Positions 1 to 7,744 are shown, counted from the stretch's first letter. The stretch is 17,946 nucleotides of DNA from Phoenicibacter congonensis (GCA_030530045.1 JAUMVS010000016.1:1817-19762), one strand, 5' to 3'. Made by a program: numbers and translations. The notes: a model not told the origin generated them from the sequence alone.

Positions 1-715
1 CGGGCTTTCTTTTGTTATTGTTTTCGTCTCCTTTTAACGGAGATTGGTTCATATCACATTGCCGGCCAGTCAATTTTTGAGATTGGACGCCGTTTTCGTC
101 TCCTTTTAACGGAGATTGGTTCATATCGTTAGAAATTTAAATGATTGGCTTATTACTTGGACCGGTTTTCGTCTCCTTTTAACGGAGATTGGTTCATATC
201 TGCTTGGGTCGATCAGAACTTTAAAGATTTTGACGAGTTTTCGTCTCCTTTTAACGGAGATTGGTTCATATCAATGACTATTTTCATTATTTAAAGTAGC
301 TAAGTGGCAGTTTTCGTCTCCTTTTAACGGAGATTGGTTCATATCGCAAAACGGCGTTGAAACTATCGTGGTTGATGGCAAGGTTTTCGTCTCCTTTTAA
401 CGGAGATTGGTTCATATCGAAAAGGAGGACTTAACCATGAAGACTACTATCAAGACAGTTTTCGTCTCCTTTTAACGGAGATTGGTTCATATCTGAACTT
501 TGCTCGGCAACTTAGTTATCGATCATTACGTTTTCGTCTCCTTTTAACGGAGATTGGTTCATATCGCAATCCAGTCAAGGTAACCCGACAGTGCGCCTTG
601 ATTAGTTTTCGTCTCCTTTTAACGGAGATTGGTTCATATCGCGGTCGGAATGGTCGCCCGGTTGCGCTTAGCCCGTTTGGTTTTCGTCTCCTTTTAACGG
701 AGATTGGTTCATATC
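1..715 (-). CRISPR. Type III-A CRISPR array, ten repeats visible, continues beyond the left edge
   Basis: Ten identical 36-bp repeats start at 20, 92, 165, 237, 310, 383, 458, 530, 605 and 680. Between them are nine full spacers of 36-39 nt, with a partial spacer at 1-19. Read on the minus strand, the repeat begins GATATGAACC and ends GACGAAAAC. It folds as TCTCC-GTTAAAA-GGAGA, and its last eight bases ACGAAAAC resemble the 5' handle of type III-A crRNAs. From memory, the Streptococcus thermophilus CRISPR2 repeat has similar ends. Transcription is therefore leftward, the same direction as the cas operon, and the youngest spacer should be the one at 641-679. Cas6 would cut at the base of the hairpin. 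The identity of all ten repeats suggests a functional array. Confidence 0.98.
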
Positions 716-880
716 CGATCCTGTTAATATTCTTATTAAATCAAGGATAATGCGATTTTTTTACGTCCAAAATAAGGGCTCGTCTTTTGCTTACGCAATA
801 CCGTTCGCCCTATTTTAGGTCATCGTCGATCTCGGATATCAACTTTGTATATTATAGCTTAAATCATCAAAAAAATAAAA
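716..880 (-). promoter_or_regulatory. CRISPR leader with array promoter and nested inverted repeat
   Basis: This stretch lies between the csm5 stop and the first repeat on the leader side. On the minus strand it has a perfect TATAAT at 856-851 and a weak TTTATT about 17 bp upstream (879-874), so transcription should start near 844 and give a leader RNA of about 130 nt. Downstream is an inverted repeat with arms AAAATAAGGGC (769-779) and GCCCTATTTT (807-816), enclosing a small TTGC-TTAC-GCAA hairpin (787-798). No convincing terminator follows csm5, so cas read-through could also feed the array. No gene is seen here. Confidence 0.7.
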
Positions 881-1894
881 TTATACTTCCTTAATTCTGA
901 ACCCGCATTTACCCATTTCATATAAGTTTTCATCATTTGTAATGAGCTCGTGTCGTTCAACTGATCCTTTTCTTCTAAAGGAAACTTTTCTGCTCTTTGT
1001 TAGCTTTAGTGCCCCGTTCAATTTCATCTTCATTTTTCCTGGAGTATGTCTCCTTATGCTGGTGATATCAACATGTTGATGATCTACCTTACTCCAAAGA
1101 CCACTTCCCGCTCCTAAGTACAGCGGTGCTCTGTAATTGGGTTGTAAAAACTTTGAAGGAAACACCTTTAGAAACCGAGGATAGTAGTTACTTTCATAGA
1201 ACTGTTTTGCCATATCTTCCAAGCCCGAAATCAAATAATGGGCTCTTGCAGTTGTGGTGGTAATGGTAAATTTAACCCTGGTAAAGGGAGTTAACGCTTC
1301 TCTAAACACTGGTAGGGGGTTGGGAATTCCTTTTTTCGCATTTACATCCCACTTTTGGCATATTAATAAACGTTCAAATGGGATTGGTTCACTGTCAGAA
1401 ACTCTAATTTCATTGAAAATCTCGTTAATTCCATTTTTAGAAGCTCCCCGTTTTACATTATCAGTATCAGTGTGAAAATGGCGATTTACTAAAATTGTCC
1501 GTAACGCCCCCTTTAATGAGCTCCCCGGGATATAAGGGTTTCCATAGGTATCTTTAATAAAGGCATCAATATTGTTTAACTTACCTTTATCCTTTGATTC
1601 ATAGCCAGTTTCCTTAACTCGGTATCCCCCAAATTGGTTTTCTTTAATTTGGTGGTCCTTAAAGAATCCCCTTAAATCACGCTCCCCTTTACCCAAAAGG
1701 TATTGTTCAAACTGTTTTTGGAATCCTATTTTACAAACTTGGTTGTATAGTGTCGGCATATCCGGGAAATAGTAATATCCTCTTTCCTCTCCTTCTTCAT
1801 ACAAAAATTCCTTTGTCGTAATTGTCTTTCCTTCACCAATATGAACTGGAGCTAAGGTTGTTAAAGTAAATTCAAATTGATGATACTCTGTCAC
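881..1894 (-). CDS. csm5: CRISPR type III-A effector subunit Csm5
   Basis: This 337-aa RAMP-fold protein is the terminal backbone subunit at the 3'-spacer end of the Csm crRNP. Csm5 is needed in other type III-A systems for crRNA maturation and complex assembly. The N-terminus has the expected strand and loop (LAPVHIGEG at about 14-22), and the RAMP glycine loop YIPGSSLKGALRT is at 121-133. The start is GTG (1894-1892) and overlaps the csm4 stop by 4 nt (GTGA). A GGGGGA ribosome binding site lies inside csm4, so the two genes should be translationally coupled. It is the last gene of the operon before the array leader. Its length is typical of the family, and the identification also rests on position after csm4. 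Confidence 0.92.
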   Translation of the reverse strand: MTEYHQFEFTLTTLAPVHIGEGKTITTKEFLYEEGEERGYYYFPDMPTLYNQVCKIGFQKQFEQYLLGKGERDLRGFFKDHQIKENQFGGYRVKETGYESKDKGKLNNIDAFIKDTYGNPYIPGSSLKGALRTILVNRHFHTDTDNVKRGASKNGINEIFNEIRVSDSEPIPFERLLICQKWDVNAKKGIPNPLPVFREALTPFTRVKFTITTTTARAHYLISGLEDMAKQFYESNYYPRFLKVFPSKFLQPNYRAPLYLGAGSGLWSKVDHQHVDITSIRRHTPGKMKMKLNGALKLTKSRKVSFRRKGSVERHELITNDENLYEMGKCGFRIKEV

Positions 1895-2811
1895 TTGTAT
1901 TCCCCCAATCCAATAAATAGTCCTCTTGCAAAGTTATAAACCGGATGTGGAAATCCATCAGGCCGAACATCCACAATCTCCCCAGAATATCGACGATCAA
2001 AAACAGAACCTGCACTAAATTTATACAGGTCTTGTTTTCTTAATTGTTCATGTGAAGAAGGACTAAATGTAAAGCCGCTATTCTTTATTAGGCGATATGC
2101 TCCATCTCCTGAAACTAAGTCGCCTGTTAGTTCATCCTCACTCGGGATACTATCCGTAAGTAAAAGCTGATACTTTGCTTCATTGTTGTCCAACAGGTAC
2201 TGGTACTCTGCTGAAATACTTTCAGTTGAAAGCTTAAACTGGCCGTAACCCCCTGACCTTTTCCCGCCAACGCCACTAAATTGGAGTGCCGTCATAAGTT
2301 GATCCAAAAGTGATGACTGGCTAGCAATTACGTATAAAGAACAGTTGAATTCCGTAACCCCTACTTCATACGGGTCGCTACCCTTCTTCATGATCACTGA
2401 TTCTTTTGCTAGCCCTTCTTGAACAGATAATAAATCTGTTACTAGGTTAGTGTCCGACTGCTTATCTTGGTCTAGGAGAAGCCCTAATTTATCAATTCCG
2501 ATAAATTTTAACTTTGATAAATTTTTCTTCTCTTGGTTCTCCTCAGCAAGTCGCTCTAATGACAACCGCTTGTTCTTTAAGTTTAGTGGCAGCGGTACAA
2601 ATGGCTGATCTGTATATGGAAAAGCATTACTTATTTTGAAGCCTTCTTGTTGACTCTCTTTTACCCATTCGTCAAGACATCCATTTTTTAGTGCCTCTAA
2701 ACACAGTGCACTATATAACTGACTCGCTGAAAATGTGAGCTTACTGGTGTTCAAGTATCCAGCCCCAAAGTGGGCCTCCTTGAATCGCATTTTATAAAGT
2801 TGTAGAGCCAT
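1891..2811 (-). CDS. csm4: CRISPR type III-A effector subunit Csm4
   Basis: This 306-aa RAMP protein is expected to bind the 5' handle of the crRNA and to dock Cas10 at the foot of the Csm complex. The N-terminus MALQLYKMRFKEAHFGAG is the usual first RAMP strand. The glycine-rich segment GGKRSGGYGQF near residues 181-191 matches the conserved Csm4 loop. The ATG lies 1 nt beyond the csm3 stop, with AGGAG embedded in the end of csm3, so translation is tightly coupled. The 3' end overlaps csm5. Nothing suggests truncation. Confidence 0.92.
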   Translation of the reverse strand: MALQLYKMRFKEAHFGAGYLNTSKLTFSASQLYSALCLEALKNGCLDEWVKESQQEGFKISNAFPYTDQPFVPLPLNLKNKRLSLERLAEENQEKKNLSKLKFIGIDKLGLLLDQDKQSDTNLVTDLLSVQEGLAKESVIMKKGSDPYEVGVTEFNCSLYVIASQSSLLDQLMTALQFSGVGGKRSGGYGQFKLSTESISAEYQYLLDNNEAKYQLLLTDSIPSEDELTGDLVSGDGAYRLIKNSGFTFSPSSHEQLRKQDLYKFSAGSVFDRRYSGEIVDVRPDGFPHPVYNFARGLFIGLGEYK

Positions 2812-2812
2812 A

Positions 2813-3475
2813 CTATACTCCTAAAACTTCATTAATACTGCTTGCGTCAAAGTCTCCAAAAACAGTTTTGGCTTGAAGATCTTCGAATTTAATTTTACCG
2901 TATCCTCGACTTCCGCTTCCTCCTAGGTAGTCGAGTTCCAGTAGTTTTAAACCATCCTTAATTGTCTGAATATCTTCAACCACCTCGTTCGGGTTAATTA
3001 CATCATAAATCAACTCAAAATCAAACTTGCTTCCCCGAATCACGCGTTCAATTTGGCGTGGATTAGCAATTGCAGTAACACGATTAATTGTGTTTTCGAA
3101 CTTAACTTCCGTGAATGAATCTACACCACTTTCCAAAAGTTCTGACGTATTTGATAAAATGGCATCTCGGAAAATTAAGCGTGCTTGGATAGGGAGATCT
3201 CCATCTTCACCGCCACCAGTGGTTGCACCAAACAACCGAAGAATCCGTTCATCATCATCATTAGGGGTTTTAGCAATATACTCGTTATACGCTGTCGCTA
3301 ATAGTGATCGCATCTTACCCTTCAAACTTGTCCCTGGCAGTATTGGAAGATTAGTGAGCGGGTCTTTGATTACTAGTAAATCAATAGTCCCAATTGCGGC
3401 AAACGCATCGCTTCCACCAATGTGTAATCCACTTTCTAATTCAATCGTCCCCGTTAACTGTACTTTTGATAACAT
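2813..3475 (-). CDS. csm3: CRISPR type III-A backbone and target-RNA slicer Csm3
   Basis: This 220-aa RAMP protein is present in several copies along the crRNA and cuts the bound target RNA at 6-nt steps. The N-terminus shows the Csm3 hallmark GLHIGGSDAFAAIG (16-29), followed by Asp32. By position this is the catalytic aspartate known from S. epidermidis (D32) and S. thermophilus (D33), so slicing should be intact. The residues after Asp32 are LLV, where SPV is usual. The RAMP loop LPGTSLKGKMRSLL is at about 46-59, and GGSGSRGYGKIKF lies near 183-195. The ATG is preceded by GGGGGAT and sits 12 nt after the csm2 stop. It is one of the most recognisable proteins in the window. Confidence 0.97.
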   Translation of the reverse strand: MLSKVQLTGTIELESGLHIGGSDAFAAIGTIDLLVIKDPLTNLPILPGTSLKGKMRSLLATAYNEYIAKTPNDDDERILRLFGATTGGGEDGDLPIQARLIFRDAILSNTSELLESGVDSFTEVKFENTINRVTAIANPRQIERVIRGSKFDFELIYDVINPNEVVEDIQTIKDGLKLLELDYLGGSGSRGYGKIKFEDLQAKTVFGDFDASSINEVLGV

Positions 3476-3487
3476 TGATTATCCCCC

Positions 3488-3913
3488 TTAATCCTTTTCC
3501 TTGTCTTTGCCTCCAAAGAATTTGAAGTATGCAACTAGTGCTTCCATATATTTACAAAAGCGTAAAATATACTCTCGCTTCTTCTTTAGATCTTCTTCCT
3601 CGGTGATATCTTCCAGAATATTCAGCATCTTAGAAGTTTCAACCAACTTTTTTACAGCCTTATTGCGCCCACTTTGATAAATCGCATTAATTCGGATAGC
3701 TGTAATCCGGTCATCATACGTATCGCTTCTTTGTGTTCGAGCTGCATTGTGCAAAGGTGTCGTTGAGGCAAGAAGATTATAGATTTGAGTTGAGGTTAGT
3801 TCATCGGAGTTTCGTCCGTTAACCACTCTAAAGCCACTCTCCTTCAGCTCTTCAATCACTTCTCTTGCTTCATTTACATACTGTTTTTTCAAAAACGTAA
3901 TTTTGACTACCAT
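3488..3913 (-). CDS. csm2: CRISPR type III-A small subunit Csm2
   Basis: This 141-aa, charged, helix-rich protein has the size and position of Csm2, which forms the inner filament of the Csm complex and contacts the crRNA-target duplex without being a nuclease. The visible sequence has many Lys/Glu/Arg heptad-like stretches and a C-terminal helix with the aromatic patch YMEALVAYFKFFGG. The ATG has a strong AGGGAGG site and begins 4 nt after the cas10 stop. Small subunits diverge quickly, so the call leans on size, helical character and location between cas10 and csm3. Confidence 0.88.
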   Translation of the reverse strand: MVVKITFLKKQYVNEAREVIEELKESGFRVVNGRNSDELTSTQIYNLLASTTPLHNAARTQRSDTYDDRITAIRINAIYQSGRNKAVKKLVETSKMLNILEDITEEEDLKKKREYILRFCKYMEALVAYFKFFGGKDKEKD

Positions 3914-3917
3914 TCAG

Positions 3918-6242
3918 TTAATCCTCCCTTGTTTCATAAATGTACAGCACCAAACTAAGTTCTGCTTTTTCAATTTCTTTCTTGGTATTAAACCAATTGA
4001 TCATCTCCCGCTTAAAGTTTATAAAATTAGGCTTCTCATCTTTAGGAGTCTGTTCTTCGAGTCGGGAAAGAAAGTAGGCTAAGCGCGCAAAAGAGATTCG
4101 ATCCTTCTCACTTCTTTCTCGAATAAGCGTAAGGAGCTTATAAATAAAGCTTTTTCCATGGCTTTCCTGTGAATCAAAGAAGCGCCGGATTATTGAAAGC
4201 TTATGGTTATTAATATCGTTTTCAAATTCTTCCAATGTAAAAATGTTATCCTTTGTAAACAATGCAACTCTATCTTTTCCAGCAAGTTTTGCTGCCTCAA
4301 GTAATTCCTTTGTTTGACGGGCAACAATGTTAATCGGAATTTTATCATGATATAGATAAACCCCAGCAGAAAAACTCATTTTCCCGGCTGTCCATTCTTT
4401 AAAGTAGCTATCCATTACTGTTAAAGTGTCTAAGATATCATCCCATGCGCCAATCATGAAGACATCATCACCACCTGAATAAATAACGGTGACTTTTTCT
4501 CCATAGGACTTTAGAAGTTCATTTAGATACACATTAAAGAAGCTGCTTATTTTCCTTGAGACCGTTGCGTAACGACTAATGGTCGTGTACTTTCCCTCGC
4601 CTTGATGAGCAAATCCTGCTAAAAAGCCTGCGTACAGATCATCAACATCAACCCGAAGCGCAGCCATTCTTCTTATCCCTAAGGTTTTTCCGTGTGCTTC
4701 ATTTTTTGTCCATTCACGCTTTGCATAGGAAGAAAAGTCATTGCTCTTAACCTCTGAATAATCGCTAAACCACAGGTATGTTTGTTGCCGAAGTCCCGTA
4801 ACTAATTGATTTTTAGCATAAATCCATCCGGATTCGTTCCCCTCTTTGATTGATTCTTCAGTCGTCACACTTAAATATGCTCCTGGTCCTATCGGAAGGC
4901 CCTCACTATTACCATCAACCTTAAAGTAGTTTTCATTCTGAATGTCATGTGAAAATGATTCTAACTTCATGCAGAGCTGACATTTGTGCTCATTAGCATC
5001 AACGTTATCTACCGAATGACATACTACACATTCTCGTCCACGTTTTTTCCCAGCATGATTTAACTGATTGATTTGGGATACGGAGAGTCTGTGGCGTTCT
5101 TGTTTTGAGATCACTTCATCAATATCACTAAAGATGACATTATAAGTATCGAAACTATTTTTCTTCATGACCTGTGAAGATGAGAACTCCGTAACACCCA
5201 TTAAAATCGACATCGAAAGGCCATAGTTTTGAAGCAAAAATTCATTAAATTCTGCTTGTGTTTCCTTTAAAACTTCTCGATTTCCAACCGTATTCCCAAT
5301 TAACAGGTATGCTTGGCCACCAGCATTATAGATAACATTTGCCCGCGTTAGTTCTAGGTCTTTTAATACACAATCAATGAACCATTCCGAAATCATCTTG
5401 GCATAAAAACTACGGCTTCTTAACTGCTTATGAGCACCCTTACTGGTAATTGTATAAATAAAATTTTCTAACCCAGTTAATTTAATGCCAGCCATCAAAA
5501 AGGTCTTCTTCTTGTAAAAATTACCATCATGAAGAAAAAGTTCAGAACGGTAATCCGTTATTTTTCGATCTTCTAAGTACTGCTGAATCGCCATTGCAAA
5601 AGCTGCCGTTAGCTTCATATGGTCAAATAGCGATATATCAGCTACTTCTTCCATATCCGTTGAACTAGGCATAAAGTCCATTGAAGCTTCCAGTAAGTTA
5701 AGAGCACTTTGCATGTACTCTTCGGTAAAGGACATTGCCTGTAAACCATGCCCAAAATGCAAGACCCCATCAATATAATAACTATGATTGAAGTCCGATC
5801 GAGTACTAGTGGGTAAAATCGCATCGATATCATTAAGCTTATCAAATTTTAATTTATTCGGACTAATATAATTATTAGTTTTATTTTTCCCAAAACGGTT
5901 AAAAATGTCATGTAACGGAGTTTTGGAATCCCATTTTTGATCAACCTCTTCATCCGTTAGTCGTCGATCAGTTCCACTTGCGATGTTATCGGCAATATAC
6001 GTTATATAATAAAGCCCATCCTTTACTGGTTGTTTAACATCTAATACTGCTTTTGCATGGTGATATTTGAGACAGCATAAAATTTCCTCTTGATCTTTAG
6101 CAGATAACTCTGTTAGAAATTTTTTCAAGTAATCTGCCCCTACCAAAGGGTGTTTACGTCGTTCCCCCGTTGATCGCATAATCCCTTTTCCAATATCGTG
6201 AAATAAGGATCCGTAAAACAAATTAACTTTTCGCCTATCCAT
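3918..6242 (-). CDS. cas10: CRISPR type III-A large subunit Cas10/Csm1, HD nuclease and cyclic-oligoadenylate synthase
   Basis: This 774-aa Cas10 is the signature subunit. In order, it shows an HD domain with His15-Asp16 (FHDIGK), His31 and His61-His62, followed by ADNIASGTDRR at about 84-94. Next come a first Palm domain and a zinc finger with Cys405, Cys408, Cys421 and Cys424. The second Palm has GGDD at 590-593 (SGGDDVFMIG), and the C-terminus is helical. Known Csm1 proteins use HD for target-activated ssDNA cleavage and GGDD to convert ATP into cyclic oligoadenylates. Both sets of residues are present, so both activities are predicted. The ATG overlaps the end of cas6 by 8 nt, with GGAGG inside cas6. 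It lacks a neighbouring cyclic-oligoadenylate effector in this window. Confidence 0.97.
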   Translation of the reverse strand: MDRRKVNLFYGSLFHDIGKGIMRSTGERRKHPLVGADYLKKFLTELSAKDQEEILCCLKYHHAKAVLDVKQPVKDGLYYITYIADNIASGTDRRLTDEEVDQKWDSKTPLHDIFNRFGKNKTNNYISPNKLKFDKLNDIDAILPTSTRSDFNHSYYIDGVLHFGHGLQAMSFTEEYMQSALNLLEASMDFMPSSTDMEEVADISLFDHMKLTAAFAMAIQQYLEDRKITDYRSELFLHDGNFYKKKTFLMAGIKLTGLENFIYTITSKGAHKQLRSRSFYAKMISEWFIDCVLKDLELTRANVIYNAGGQAYLLIGNTVGNREVLKETQAEFNEFLLQNYGLSMSILMGVTEFSSSQVMKKNSFDTYNVIFSDIDEVISKQERHRLSVSQINQLNHAGKKRGRECVVCHSVDNVDANEHKCQLCMKLESFSHDIQNENYFKVDGNSEGLPIGPGAYLSVTTEESIKEGNESGWIYAKNQLVTGLRQQTYLWFSDYSEVKSNDFSSYAKREWTKNEAHGKTLGIRRMAALRVDVDDLYAGFLAGFAHQGEGKYTTISRYATVSRKISSFFNVYLNELLKSYGEKVTVIYSGGDDVFMIGAWDDILDTLTVMDSYFKEWTAGKMSFSAGVYLYHDKIPINIVARQTKELLEAAKLAGKDRVALFTKDNIFTLEEFENDINNHKLSIIRRFFDSQESHGKSFIYKLLTLIRERSEKDRISFARLAYFLSRLEEQTPKDEKPNFINFKREMINWFNTKKEIEKAELSLVLYIYETRED

Positions 6243-6993
6243 TCTTGTCCTCCTTCTTTATTAACTGAATACCACCCATTCCCAAACTCGTTTTTACACC
6301 TGCACCCGTGTATTCACCAACCTCGAGTAATATTTTCAAATAGTTCTTCAAAGTCTGGCTTCCAGAACACCTTAAAACTAAATTTCCACAAAACCCGTTT
6401 ACAAAGGCGTTATGAATGAAATAGCGTTGCGAATGAGTGCGATAACCAACAATTCGAACGTGTCGACATAACTCATCTAAAAGGTTCTTGTCGATCTTTT
6501 CAGTCCCCTCATCAAGATAAGTATACTTCTTCATTAAGCTTTGCAAAAGTAGGCGAATATCTGGCCAGAAGTAATACTCCCCCTGAGATTTAAAGGCCAT
6601 TGGCGTTACAATCCGAATATTGTATCTTCCCTTAGCCTCTTCAACGTAAAACTGTTTGGATAATTCTTTAGAGGTTAATTTTCGGGTTTCTTTCTTAATA
6701 ACTTGAAAATTCTCCTGGCTACTACTTTCTAACTCAATCCCCTTTAAACCCTCATCATCGAAAATAGAATTAACCTGGTTGGCCACTTCATCATTGAGAA
6801 GCCCTAAATGAAACTTCACATTCTTATGATCCTCCTCAACGTATATTGATAGCGGGTTAACACCTGTTTTATGAAACTGATCAATCATTTCCGAATCAAG
6901 CTTTTTTACTAACCATCCGTAAAAATAAACGGCCAATTTTCGATCTACATGCCCCTCACCTTTTTTTGGGCAAGTAATAATTAATTGCTCCAT
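6235..6993 (-). CDS. cas6: CRISPR pre-crRNA endoribonuclease Cas6
   Basis: This 252-aa double-ferredoxin RAMP endonuclease is predicted to cut the repeat hairpin and leave an 8-nt 5' handle. His41 (QFHKTGVNPLSIY) is where the general-base histidine of many Cas6 proteins lies. The C-terminal glycine-rich loop TGAGVKTSLGMGGI (about 229-242) is the classic Cas6 signature. It is the first gene of the cas operon, with GAGGAGA in front of the ATG, and overlaps cas10 by 8 nt. A promoter candidate lies about 55 nt upstream. The length is normal for the family. Confidence 0.94.
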   Translation of the reverse strand: MEQLIITCPKKGEGHVDRKLAVYFYGWLVKKLDSEMIDQFHKTGVNPLSIYVEEDHKNVKFHLGLLNDEVANQVNSIFDDEGLKGIELESSSQENFQVIKKETRKLTSKELSKQFYVEEAKGRYNIRIVTPMAFKSQGEYYFWPDIRLLLQSLMKKYTYLDEGTEKIDKNLLDELCRHVRIVGYRTHSQRYFIHNAFVNGFCGNLVLRCSGSQTLKNYLKILLEVGEYTGAGVKTSLGMGGIQLIKKEDKNG

Positions 6994-7039
6994 CTAATTC
7001 TCCTCATCTCATTCAATAGCAAAAGATTGTTTTTCCCAT

Positions 7040-7066
7040 TTTGATGATTATAGCTAAAACCAGCAA
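7040..7066 (-). promoter_or_regulatory. Candidate cas operon promoter
   Basis: On the minus strand a perfect TATAAT lies at 7052-7047 within TTTTAGCTATAATCATCAAA, with a predicted start near 7040 and a leader of about 47 nt before cas6. No consensus -35 is found 15-18 bp upstream, so it may be weak or activator-dependent. The core resembles the array leader promoter (AGCTATAATATACAAA). No terminator is visible between the 61-aa gene and cas6, so read-through from upstream is also possible. Confidence 0.45.
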
Positions 7067-7252
7067 TTAGTCCCCTCGGTCATAGCATAATCCTAATACC
7101 ATGGCCCCTAACGCCGACCAGAAACCATATGGAGTCATCATCCATAGCAAGGTTAGTGGTACAAATATAATGATTAACGACCACACCCACCATTTTTTGT
7201 ACCAGGGTTTTGGCGGTCGCATGAGTTTAGGGAGGTCCTTAAGTCTTCTCAT
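7067..7252 (-). CDS. Small membrane protein of unknown function
   Basis: The encoded peptide is 61 aa and I do not recognise its family. A basic, proline-containing N-terminus (about 1-20, rich in Lys/Arg) leads into a tryptophan-rich hydrophobic segment at about 21-39. A second hydrophobic stretch at about 43-56 ends in a short charged tail. One or two membrane passes with the N-terminus inside are plausible. The ATG has GAGGA about 10 nt upstream and starts 15 nt after the 149-aa gene stop, so the two are probably co-transcribed. It lies directly upstream of cas6 on the same strand. No CARF or nuclease motif is present, so a link to CRISPR signalling is only positional. Confidence 0.65.
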   Translation of the reverse strand: MRRLKDLPKLMRPPKPWYKKWWVWSLIIIFVPLTLLWMMTPYGFWSALGAMVLGLCYDRGD

Positions 7253-7267
7253 TATCTCATTCCTCGT

Positions 7268-7717
7268 TTAGAAACCATCATCATAGTCTTCTTTTGGCTT
7301 CTCAATTAGATCCATCGGCGCATCAACACCATATTTTTCTAGTATGCTGGTCAACCAAAAGATAAATCGATCACGTTTAAAGTCATACCCACTATCGCTA
7401 AGTTGAATTTTAGTAGTTGTATAATGATCAATTTTAATAATATAGGTTCTATTTCTGTTAATTATTTCTGAAATAGCCTTGCCTTCACCTCTATCATGAT
7501 AAAACAATTCATAATCACCGGTATCATGATTAATTAGGTCTCTTTCGTTGAAGTTGGCGGCAATCGGCCCCAATGTCACTATCTCACTGTCTAATCTCCC
7601 ATTTTCTTCGACCACCGCACTAATTTTCGCTATTTTCACGTTAGGATCGCCATCTTGATCTAAAAAACTAGCCTCACGAATGATTTTTTGTTTAAGTTCT
7701 TCATCGATTTCAACCAT
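7268..7717 (-). CDS. Hypothetical protein between the restriction genes and the cas operon
   Basis: The product is 149 aa, acidic, and of a family I do not recognise. It has no signal peptide, membrane segment or cysteine cluster. The N-terminal half is rich in Asp/Glu/Asn (DQDGDPNVKIAKISAVVEENG at about 20-40). The middle looks strand-rich (YIIKIDHYTTTKIQLSDSGYDF at about 91-112), a short amphipathic helix follows, and the tail is acidic (EDYDDGF). A very strong AGGAGGAAGG site precedes the ATG, so good expression is likely. It starts 27 nt after the methylase subunit gene and ends 15 nt before the membrane protein gene. A sampled line is about 37% GC, closer to the cas genes than to the restriction genes. 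Confidence 0.75.
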   Translation of the reverse strand: MVEIDEELKQKIIREASFLDQDGDPNVKIAKISAVVEENGRLDSEIVTLGPIAANFNERDLINHDTGDYELFYHDRGEGKAISEIINRNRTYIIKIDHYTTTKIQLSDSGYDFKRDRFIFWLTSILEKYGVDAPMDLIEKPKEDYDDGF

Positions 7718-7744
7718 AATAATCCTTCCTCCTATGTGATCTCT

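Noticed and set aside
769..816. The leader inverted repeat as a terminator of csm5
   Set aside because: No T-run of useful length directly follows the stem on the minus strand (GGACG follows), and it lies downstream of the predicted array promoter, where termination would silence the array.
3027..3491. A 154-codon plus-strand frame opposite csm3
   Set aside because: It is fully antisense to a clearly identified csm3, has no ribosome binding site, and its product shows no known features.
7268..7717. R59-x4-H64 (RDLINH) in the 149-aa protein as a HEPN ribonuclease motif, making it a Csm6 substitute
   Set aside because: The motif sits in a loop-like Asp/Asn/Gly-rich stretch with no surrounding helices of HEPN type, and no CARF domain is visible. 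A six-residue match is expected by chance.
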